From Bacteroidota bacterium (GTDB taxonomy: Bacteria; Bacteroidota; Bacteroidia; Chitinophagales; Chitinophagaceae): a stretch of DNA of 64,000 bases. Every line of letters begins with the position of its first letter. Positions within the stretch are counted from its first letter, which is position 1. The translations under genes were made by a program, and so were the position numbers. The stretch spans positions 87,624 to 151,623 of the forward strand of contig CAUJDL010000041.1 of NCBI GenBank assembly GCA_963169635.1. Direction: 5' to 3'. The notes beneath the pieces are model-generated. The model ran no database searches, had not been told where the DNA came from, and was given only the letters and a program-made list of their open reading frames with translations. Below are positions 51,323 through 58,234 of this stretch, piece after piece.

Positions 51323-52576
51323 TTAAGCTTTATACTTTTTTACAATAACACAAGCATTATGTCCACCAAAACCAAATGTATTACTCAATGCTGCATTTAC
51401 AGTTCTATGTTGTGCTTTATTAAAAGTAAAATTTAGTTTAGGATCTAATTCAGGGTCGTCTGTAAAATGATTAATTGTTGGTGGAATAATATCATGTATT
51501 ACAGCCATAATACTTGCAATTGCTTCTATTGCACCTGCTGCACCAAGGCAATGCCCTGTCATACTTTTAGTAGCACTAATATTTAATTGATAAGCATGTT
51601 CTCCAAAAACTTCAGTTACAGCTTTTACTTCTGCACCATCACCAATTGGTGTACTAGTACCATGTGTATTAATATAATCAATTTCATTTGCTTGCATATT
51701 AGCATCTTCTAAAGCTGCTAACATTACATTTTTAGCACCTAATCCATCTGGGTGAGGTGCAGTAATATGATAAGCATCTGCAGTAGCACCACAACCTTTT
51801 ATTTCTGCATAAATTTTAGCACCACGTGCCAAAGCATGTTCTAACTCTTCTAATACAAGCATACCAGCACCTTCACCCATTACAAAACCATCTCTATCTT
51901 TATCATAAGGTCTTGATGCAGTTGTAGGAGAGTCATTTCTTTCACTCATTGCTTTCATTGCATTAAAGCCACCAACACCAGCTTCGCTAATTACAGCTTC
52001 GCTACCACCTGTTAAAATAATATCTGCTTTTCCTAAACGTAATAAATTAAAAGCATCCATAATTGCATTTGTACTACTAGCACAAGCACTAACTACAGCA
52101 AAGTTTGGACCTCTTAAGTTATGACGCATACTTATATGTCCTGCTGCAATATCTAATATCATTTTAGGAATAAAGAAAGGATTAAAACGAGGTGTTCCAT
52201 CGCCTTTTGCAAATTCTGTTACTTCATGTTGAAAAGTAATTAATCCACCAATACCACTAGCAAAAACAACACCTACTCTATCAGGGTTAATATTTTCTTT
52301 ATTTAATCCAGCATCTTGCATTGCCTGATCGCTAACAACTAAAGCAAATTGAGTAAATCTATCAATTTTACGAGCTTCTTTTCTATCTAAATATTCAGTA
52401 GGGTCAAAGTTTTTTACTTCGCAAGCAAATTTTGTTCTAAATTTTTCTGCATTAAATCCTTTAATAAAATCTGCACCAGAAACACCAGCAATTAAATTAT
52501 TCCAATAATCTTGTAAGTTATTGCCTAATGGTGTAATGGCTCCCATTCCTGTAACTACTACTCTTTTTAAAGTCAT
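51323..52576 (-). CDS. fabF: Beta-ketoacyl-ACP synthase II
   Basis: Elongating condensing enzyme of fatty acid synthesis, 417 residues. Catalytic Cys in VVSACASSTNAI, then the two His in INTHGTSTPIGD and KSMTGHCLGAAGAIEA. It belongs to the acpP-fabF-rnc cluster, downstream of acpP and with its own promoter. Confidence 0.96.
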   Translation of the reverse strand: MTLKRVVVTGMGAITPLGNNLQDYWNNLIAGVSGADFIKGFNAEKFRTKFACEVKNFDPTEYLDRKEARKIDRFTQFALVVSDQAMQDAGLNKENINPDRVGVVFASGIGGLITFQHEVTEFAKGDGTPRFNPFFIPKMILDIAAGHISMRHNLRGPNFAVVSACASSTNAIMDAFNLLRLGKADIILTGGSEAVISEAGVGGFNAMKAMSERNDSPTTASRPYDKDRDGFVMGEGAGMLVLEELEHALARGAKIYAEIKGCGATADAYHITAPHPDGLGAKNVMLAALEDANMQANEIDYINTHGTSTPIGDGAEVKAVTEVFGEHAYQLNISATKSMTGHCLGAAGAIEAIASIMAVIHDIIPPTINHFTDDPELDPKLNFTFNKAQHRTVNAALSNTFGFGGHNACVIVKKYKA

Positions 52577-52661
52577 ATTTTACTTGTGTTTTGGTATTGA
52601 TATGATTATTAGTTCAAAAATAAAAAAAACAATAATATCGTCAATATATTTTGTGATGGCA

Positions 52662-52669
52662 CAAATATA
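52662..52669 (-). promoter_or_regulatory. fabF promoter -7 element
   Basis: TATATTTG on the minus strand, exact TAnnTTTG, about 85 bases upstream of the ATG. It lies after the acpP terminator. Confidence 0.5.
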
Positions 52670-52747
52670 ATATTATACAATGCTGAAAGATTATTTTTCA
52701 GTATTAAAAAATAATTATCTAATTTATTTTAAAATTAGGACAGAAAA

Positions 52748-52794
52748 ATAAATCCGCCAACTTTAGCTTAAAAGCATGAGTGTGGCGGATTTAT
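52748..52794 (-). terminator. Terminator/hairpin between acpP and fabF
   Basis: A perfect 12-bp stem, ataaatccgcca (52748-52759) with tggcggatttat (52783-52794), loop 23 bases. On the minus strand it follows acpP and is followed by T-rich sequence. It would let acpP be made in excess of fabF. Confidence 0.7.
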
Positions 52795-52828
52795 AAAAAG
52801 GTTAATCCAGTATTAACTGGTAAAAATT

Positions 52829-53065
52829 TTATTTGGCGTGTTCTTCTAAATAAGCAACAGCTTGACCAACAGTTGTTATTGTTTCAGCTTGCTCATCAGG
52901 AATTGAGATGTTGAATTCTTTTTCAAATTCCATAATTAATTCAACAGTATCCAAAGAATCTGCACCGAGGTCGTTGGTAAAAGAAGCTTCTGTAGTTACT
53001 TCTGCTTCATCAACTCCTAACTTATCAACGATGATTTTCTTTACTCTTGTTGCGATGTCTGACAT
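52829..53065 (-). CDS. acpP: Acyl carrier protein
   Basis: 78 residues, normal length. The phosphopantetheine attachment serine is S37 in [12 protein letters not shown]. It carries growing acyl chains for FabF, LpxD and others. It has its own promoter and terminator, consistent with high expression. Confidence 0.97.
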   Translation of the reverse strand: MSDIATRVKKIIVDKLGVDEAEVTTEASFTNDLGADSLDTVELIMEFEKEFNISIPDEQAETITTVGQAVAYLEEHAK

Positions 53066-53089
53066 TATTATAAGTTTTAGTTATAAAGG

Positions 53090-53119
53090 CAAAAATAGAG
53101 TTTTTGTATTAATTACAAA
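53090..53119 (-). promoter_or_regulatory. acpP promoter
   Basis: On the minus strand TTTG (53116-53119), an 18-base spacer and TATTTTTG (53090-53097), 24 bases upstream of the ATG. Confidence 0.6.
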
Positions 53120-53181
53120 ATGAATAATTTTTTTATTGCATGAAAGGTAAAAAAATGGGTATTTTTTACTAATTCATAAGA

Positions 53182-53964
53182 TTATTTTCCTATAAAATTG
53201 GCTTTCCTTTTTTCTAAGAATGCAGCAGAGCCTTCTTTCATATCTTCTGTACCAAAACAATTACCAAAAAGTGCTATTTCTTCATTAAATCCATTTTTAG
53301 ATTCATCCCAAACTGTATTAGCAGCTTTAATACATGCTGCAATTGCTAAAGGTGCTTTGGTATTAATATTTTCTAATATACTGATAGCTTTTTGTAAAAG
53401 CTCTGCTTGAGGTACTACATAATTTACTAATCCATATTGTAATGCTGTGTTAGCATCTATCATATTAGCACTTATTAATAATTCTATAGCTCTTCCTTTA
53501 CCAATTAATTGTGCTAATCTTTGTGTACCACCATAACCTGGTATTAAACCTAAGTTTACTTCTGGCTGTCCAAATTTTGCATTATCTGCAGCAATTCTAA
53601 AATGACAAGCCATAGCTAATTCACAACCTCCACCTAATGCAAAACCATTTACACAAGCAATAATTGGTTTTGCACAATTTTCTATTTTATTAAAAATATC
53701 TTGTCCTCGTTTTGCTAATTGCTTACCTTCTTCAATACTTAAATTGCCAAATTCTGTAATATCTGCACCAGCAACAAAAGCTTTACTTCCTGCACCAGTA
53801 ATAATTACAGATTTTACAGTATTATCATTAGTTATGTTATTTACTAGATTATCTAAATCTGTAAAAACATCTTTATTCAGTGCATTTAATTTATCTGGTC
53901 TGTTAATGGTTACTGTAAGAATACCATTAGTTAATTCTGTAAATAGTGTTTGATATTGTTGCAT
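53182..53964 (-). CDS. Enoyl-CoA hydratase/isomerase family protein
   Basis: Crotonase-fold enzyme of 260 residues. The oxyanion-hole segment is AGADITEFGNL; GFALGGGCELAMACHFRIAADNAKFGQPEVNLGLIPGYGGTQRL is the diagnostic core and contains both catalytic glutamates (in CEL and PEVNLG). It probably hydrates enoyl-CoA in beta-oxidation or a related pathway. Divergent from mnmE. Confidence 0.9.
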   Translation of the reverse strand: MQQYQTLFTELTNGILTVTINRPDKLNALNKDVFTDLDNLVNNITNDNTVKSVIITGAGSKAFVAGADITEFGNLSIEEGKQLAKRGQDIFNKIENCAKPIIACVNGFALGGGCELAMACHFRIAADNAKFGQPEVNLGLIPGYGGTQRLAQLIGKGRAIELLISANMIDANTALQYGLVNYVVPQAELLQKAISILENINTKAPLAIAACIKAANTVWDESKNGFNEEIALFGNCFGTEDMKEGSAAFLEKRKANFIGK

Positions 53965-54003
53965 AAATTAAATATTAGTTAGGGCTGCAATTTAATTATA
54001 TAA

Positions 54004-54032
54004 TTTGAAGTTAGCATCTTGCTTTATTTTCG
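54004..54032 (+). promoter_or_regulatory. mnmE promoter
   Basis: TTTG at 54004-54007, a 17-base spacer and TATTTTCG at 54025-54032, one base from consensus; ATG at 54049. Confidence 0.45.
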
Positions 54033-54048
54033 CAATAAATAAAGTGTT

Positions 54049-55407
54049 ATGGCAAAGATGTATGATTGGAGTGATACAATTGTAGCATTAGCTACACCAC
54101 AAGGCATTGGTGCTATTGGTGTAATAAGAGTTAGTGGAGAAGATGCTATAAAAATTGTAGATACACTTTTTTCTGCCAAACAATTAATTAATCAACCATC
54201 TCATACTTTACATGTTGGATTATTAAAAAATAAAGATGAAGTTTTAGATGAAGTGGTAATAAGTTTATTTAAAGCACCCAAATCTTATACAGGAGAAAAT
54301 ATTGTAGAAATTAGTTGTCATGGTTCTGCATTTATTCAAGAAAAAATTATAGAAGCATTAATTAATGCAGGATGTAGAACAGCCAGAGCAGGAGAATTTA
54401 CACAAAGAGCTTTTTTAAATGGTAAATTAGATTTAGTACAAGCAGAAGCTGTAGCAGATATTATTGCAAGTAATACTAAAGCAAGTAGAGATGCAGCACT
54501 AAAAAATATTAGAGGTGGTTTTTCTAAAGAATTATCTGTATTAAGAGAAGAGTTAATAAAATTTTCTGCATTAATAGAATTAGAGTTAGACTTTTCTCAA
54601 GAAGATGTAGAATTTGCAGATAGAACTGCATTTATGCAATTAGTACATCAAATACAACAAGCTACACAAAAACTTTTACACTCTTTTAAATTAGGTAATG
54701 TTGTAAAAAATGGTGTACAAGTAGCTATTATTGGTAAACCTAATGCAGGAAAAAGTACTTTATTAAATGCACTACTAAATGAAGATAGAGCAATAGTAAG
54801 CGATATTGCAGGAACTACCAGAGATACAATTGAAGAAATATTAAATATACAAGGTGTATTATTTAGATTAATTGATACAGCAGGTATAAGACAACATACA
54901 ACAGATGATATTGAAACTATTGGTGTAGGTAAAAGTTTGCAAAAAGCTGCACAAGCAGATATTATTTTATACTTGTACGATGCTGCTAATACCAATGATA
55001 TTACAGAAGAAAAACGTTGGTTACAAAATTTAGATAAGCCTTATATTTTAATTGCTAATAAAGCCGATTTAACAACTTATAATGCAACTGAAGAAAATAC
55101 TATTTATATATCGGCTAAGCAACATAAAAATATAGATTTACTAAAACAAACATTACTTGATAAAACAGTAAGTGGAGATATACATACAGAAGATACACTT
55201 GTAACTAATGCAAGACATTTTGAAGCGTTACAAAAATTATATAATGCATTGCAAGATGTACAAGCAGGATTAAAAGAAAATATTCCAGGCGATTTATTAG
55301 CTTTAGATATAAGACAAGCACTACATTATTTAGCGTTGATAACTGGTACTATTACAGTAGAAAATCAGCTAGATTATATTTTTAGTAAATTTTGTATTGG
55401 TAAATAA
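54049..55407 (+). CDS. mnmE: tRNA modification GTPase MnmE
   Basis: GTPase that with MnmG modifies U34 of tRNAs. 452 residues. The N-terminal folate-binding domain (IVALATPQGIGAIGVIRVSG, SCHGS, RAGEFTQRAFLNGKLDL) is followed by the G domain [15 protein letters not shown] (229-243), DTAGI and NKAD, then the C-terminal helical part ending in FCIGK with the conserved cysteine. The last 18 bases of the gene are a direct repeat that recurs at 56004-56021 next to pyrD. Confidence 0.96.
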   Translation: MAKMYDWSDTIVALATPQGIGAIGVIRVSGEDAIKIVDTLFSAKQLINQPSHTLHVGLLKNKDEVLDEVVISLFKAPKSYTGENIVEISCHGSAFIQEKIIEALINAGCRTARAGEFTQRAFLNGKLDLVQAEAVADIIASNTKASRDAALKNIRGGFSKELSVLREELIKFSALIELELDFSQEDVEFADRTAFMQLVHQIQQATQKLLHSFKLGNVVKNGVQVAIIGKPNAGKSTLLNALLNEDRAIVSDIAGTTRDTIEEILNIQGVLFRLIDTAGIRQHTTDDIETIGVGKSLQKAAQADIILYLYDAANTNDITEEKRWLQNLDKPYILIANKADLTTYNATEENTIYISAKQHKNIDLLKQTLLDKTVSGDIHTEDTLVTNARHFEALQKLYNALQDVQAGLKENIPGDLLALDIRQALHYLALITGTITVENQLDYIFSKFCIGK

Positions 55408-55410
55408 ATT
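55388..55410. repeat. Direct repeat, left copy (attachment-site-like) at the 3' end of mnmE
   Basis: tgtattggtaaataaatt at 55393-55410 is identical to 56007-56024; extended to 55388 and 56002 the match is 22 of 23. It encodes the last codons CIGK-stop of mnmE. The 18-mer 55390-55407 matches, at 16 of 18, the thdF/trmE attachment site of SGI1 as I recall it (TTCTGTATTGGTAAGTAA). Confidence 0.75.
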
Positions 55411-55411
55411 T

Positions 55412-55755
55412 TTGCACTTTTCGTTGGTAGATATTATAGAAGCTCTAACTGAAAGCACTAATGCTACTGATTATCTAAAGAAATTAAGAAAAAGAGATAC
55501 AGAACTAAATACCTACATAGGGACAAACTGTCCCCAGGTAGCTATGCTAACAAATGGTAAAAATCGTAAAACATTGGCAGAATTATCTACAAGACAAATA
55601 GCAGAAGTGGATAAAGCCAAAGATGTAAAGGATAATGCTATTGCAGGTAAAAAAGAGGAGCTATTGCAAAAAATGCTTGTAAAGAATTAGAAGCTAAAAC
55701 AGGTAAAAGCGTAGTTACAGGCGATAACTTTTTACCACCCAAAAAGAAAAAATGA
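55412..55755 (+). pseudogene. Decayed BRO/phage-antirepressor-like gene
   Basis: Fragments of a gene of the BRO-N/antirepressor type found in Bacteroidota accessory regions. From 55412 the frame reads SLVDIIEALTESTN, DYLKKLRKRDTELN and TNCPQVAMLTNGKNRKTLA, typical of the N-terminal domain. It then continues straight into ELSTRQIAE, which belongs near the family C-terminus, so about 180 residues appear deleted. A frameshift in an A-run near 55645-55652 follows. In the shifted frame the ending AIAKNACKELEAKTGKSVV and TGDNFLPPKKK runs to TGA at 55753-55755. The 5' end is missing right after the direct repeat. Confidence 0.7.
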
Positions 55756-55792
55756 TAGCCAATGATTAATTGTTAATGATAAATTGCAAACA

Positions 55793-55897
55793 ATGAGCAA
55801 AGAAAATATTATAAAACAAAAGTGTGATGAGTTTGCTATCAAATTAGTGAAACTGAACCAATATTTAACAACTGACAAATAGGAGTATGTTATGTAA
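55793..55897 (+). pseudogene. Truncated four-helix-bundle protein remnant
   Basis: ATG at 55793 opens MSKENIIKQKCDEFAIKL and VKLNQYLTTDK and stops at TAG (55880-55882), followed in frame by EYVM and TAA. It resembles the start of the small four-helix-bundle proteins (rRNA intervening-sequence-protein family) common in Bacteroidota (FAIRIVKLYxYL, then KKEYVLSKQLLRSG). Only the first helix survives. It lies inside the same scar. Confidence 0.55.
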
Positions 55898-56001
55898 AAC
55901 ATACGCTACACTAAACAAAATATTTAACTTTCATTGAGTTGCGATTTCACTTGTTTTAGAAACTCTATATTTAAAATACTTGATTCTAATTAATATCACA
56001 G

Positions 56002-56024
56002 AATTATGTATTGGTAAATAAATT
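56002..56024. repeat. Direct repeat, right copy of the mnmE-end sequence
   Basis: Second copy of the mnmE 3' end (identical over 56007-56024). It ends within the pyrD stop codon on the other strand (56023-56025). With the left copy it brackets a 591-base scar. The region from 55898 to here is AT-rich and holds no gene I can see. Confidence 0.75.
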
Positions 56025-57066
56025 ACTCACTTACCAAACCCTTACAAATATTTTTTACAATAGAAGGTCCTTCATAAATAAAGCCTGTCCAAACTTGTAT
56101 TAAACTGGCTCCTGCATTTAATTTTTCTTTTGCATCTGCAGCATTAAAAATTCCACCAGTGGCTATAATAGGTATTTGGTAGTTAGTTTGTTTAGCTAAA
56201 TAATCAATAATGGTTGTACTTTTTTCTGTAAGAGGTTTGCCACTTAAACCACCTGCACCAATTTGCTGAATGAATGTTTGGTTGCTTACTAAATTTTTTC
56301 TTTCTATTGTAGTATTAGTAGCCACTAAGCCACTAAGCTTTGTTTCAAAACTTAAATCAACAATATCATTTAATTGTTCTTGTGTAAGGTCTGGAGCAAT
56401 TTTTAATAATAATGGTTTGGGCTTATTTTTTTGCTGATTAATATTTTGTAATTCACTTAAAATTTTTCTTAGTGCATCTTTTTCTTGTAAAGCTCTTAAG
56501 CCTGGTGTATTAGGACTACTAACATTTACTACAAAATAATCTACACAATTAAACAGTTCATTAAAACAAATAGTATAATCTTTCCATGCATCTTCATTTG
56601 GGGTAATTTTATTTTTACCAATATTACCTCCAATAATTAAATGATTATTTGTAGTATCGTTTTTAAACTGATGTAATCTTTTGTTTATTACATGTACACC
56701 ATCATTATTAAAACCCATTCTATTAATTAGGGCTTTATCTTTTGGTAATCTAAAAAGCCTTGGTTTATCGTTGCCATTTTGTGCTAAAGGAGTTACTGTA
56801 CCTATTTCTACAAAACCAAAACCTAATGTTTGCAAGTCATTTAAATAAAGAGCATTTTTATCGAACCCTGCACCAAGCCCAACAGGATTTTTAAATTTTA
56901 AACCAAATAATTCTTTTTCTAATGAAGGATGATGGTACTGAAAATTTTTAGCAATAATATTTTTTAGCAAAGAAATTTTACATAGCTGCTGTAAGCTATT
57001 CATAGAAAAATGATGAGCAGCTTCTGGCGATAAATTAAACAATAAATTTCTTAACAGTACATACAT
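56023..57066 (-). CDS. pyrD: Dihydroorotate dehydrogenase (quinone)
   Basis: Membrane-associated FMN enzyme of pyrimidine synthesis, class 2, 347 residues. The N-terminal helix pair anchors it to the membrane; GLGAGFDKNALYL, INRMGFNNDG and VNVSSPNTPGLR with the catalytic serine are present, and GGIFNAADA ends the barrel. Convergent with mnmE across the scar. It has a -7 element 4 bases from the ATG. Confidence 0.95.
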   Translation of the reverse strand: MYVLLRNLLFNLSPEAAHHFSMNSLQQLCKISLLKNIIAKNFQYHHPSLEKELFGLKFKNPVGLGAGFDKNALYLNDLQTLGFGFVEIGTVTPLAQNGNDKPRLFRLPKDKALINRMGFNNDGVHVINKRLHQFKNDTTNNHLIIGGNIGKNKITPNEDAWKDYTICFNELFNCVDYFVVNVSSPNTPGLRALQEKDALRKILSELQNINQQKNKPKPLLLKIAPDLTQEQLNDIVDLSFETKLSGLVATNTTIERKNLVSNQTFIQQIGAGGLSGKPLTEKSTTIIDYLAKQTNYQIPIIATGGIFNAADAKEKLNAGASLIQVWTGFIYEGPSIVKNICKGLVSE

Positions 57067-57070
57067 GCTA

Positions 57071-57078
57071 CGAAGATA
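57071..57078 (-). promoter_or_regulatory. pyrD promoter -7 element
   Basis: TATCTTCG on the minus strand, one base from consensus, 4 bases upstream of the ATG; predicts a leaderless transcript. Confidence 0.4.
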
Positions 57079-57119
57079 GTAGTGTAATTGATGTACTTAA
57101 AAATTTGTTCTTTAAAAAA

Positions 57120-58232
57120 TTAAATTCCGAAAGAAGGTAATGAAATTTTTACATTTGTTCCTTCATTTTCTTTAGACTGAATATTAAACTCTCCACTATT
57201 ATATTCAACTAATTTTTTAACTAAATAAAGCCCTATACCTAAACCTTGCTGTTCAAATTTTGCACGATTATATTGTTTAAATGGTACAATATTATTCATA
57301 TTGCTTATAGTAAATCCTTTTCCTTTATCAGTTACTTCTATTAAATAATTATCTCCTTCTGCTTTACCTGTTACTATTACTTGTTGCCCTTTAGTAGAAA
57401 ATTTAAAAGCATTATCTGTAAGTTCTACAATAATTCTTAATAAATATTCAGGGCTTATATGCACATCAATAGCTTGCATATTAAAAACTAAATCATCGGG
57501 TCTGTTATAAATTTCTTTTGCAATTGCTACTAATTCTGTTTGTATTCTGCTTGTCCAATTGCCAGAAGTATTGCCAGAGTTAAACATGTTTAAAAGTTCT
57601 GTATGTACTTCTGCTCTTCTTATTTCTTCAAAAAGCATAAGATTAGCTAATGAGTGATTAAGTCTTAAGCCAGATTTTAAAATAGAGTATAATAATTCTT
57701 GTACTTGGCTATCATTAAAAGAGTCTCTTGCATTTAATAATAAATTAATACCACCAATAATACCATGTAAAGGTGTATTAAACTCATGATAATATGTTGC
57801 AAAAACATTAGTATCTAATTCGTGTTTTACTTTAGCATATTCATCAATTACTTTTTGATGTTTTTTTAATCTGGAATCTATTGCAGCTAATAAATCTTTT
57901 GCAGTAAATGGTTTAGTTAAATAATCATCTGCACCTAATTCCATACCTTGTCTAATATCTGTTCTATCAATTTTTGCAGTAAGAAAAATGAAAGGTACAT
58001 TTTGTACAATACTTGTTTTTCTTATATATTCCAACACTTTAAAGCCATCCATTTTAGGCATCATAATATCGCAAAGAATTAAGTGTGGTCTAAAATCTAT
58101 AGCATCTAAAATTCCTTGCTTACCATTAATGGCAGAGCGTACTTTATATCCTTTTGCTTCTAAAAGTTCTTGAATATTTTCTCTAATATTATCTTCATCT
58201 TCAATTACAAGAATTTTAAAATGGTTGTTCAT
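57120..58232 (-). CDS. Response regulator with histidine kinase domains
   Basis: Receiver-first hybrid of 370 residues. The receiver (6-122) has D55 in LILCDIMMP and K107 in TKPF. It is followed by an H-box YHEFNTPLHGI (H149) and an ATPase domain (about 225-370: LTDNAFKFS, DKGKGF, GLGIGLYLVKK). No DNA-binding domain. It begins 2 bases after the stop of the PAS kinase gene, so the two are one operon; the PAS kinase probably phosphorylates this receiver, which in turn controls its kinase domain. Confidence 0.88.
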   Translation of the reverse strand: MNNHFKILVIEDEDNIRENIQELLEAKGYKVRSAINGKQGILDAIDFRPHLILCDIMMPKMDGFKVLEYIRKTSIVQNVPFIFLTAKIDRTDIRQGMELGADDYLTKPFTAKDLLAAIDSRLKKHQKVIDEYAKVKHELDTNVFATYYHEFNTPLHGIIGGINLLLNARDSFNDSQVQELLYSILKSGLRLNHSLANLMLFEEIRRAEVHTELLNMFNSGNTSGNWTSRIQTELVAIAKEIYNRPDDLVFNMQAIDVHISPEYLLRIIVELTDNAFKFSTKGQQVIVTGKAEGDNYLIEVTDKGKGFTISNMNNIVPFKQYNRAKFEQQGLGIGLYLVKKLVEYNSGEFNIQSKENEGTNVKISLPSFGI

Positions 58233-58234
58233 AA

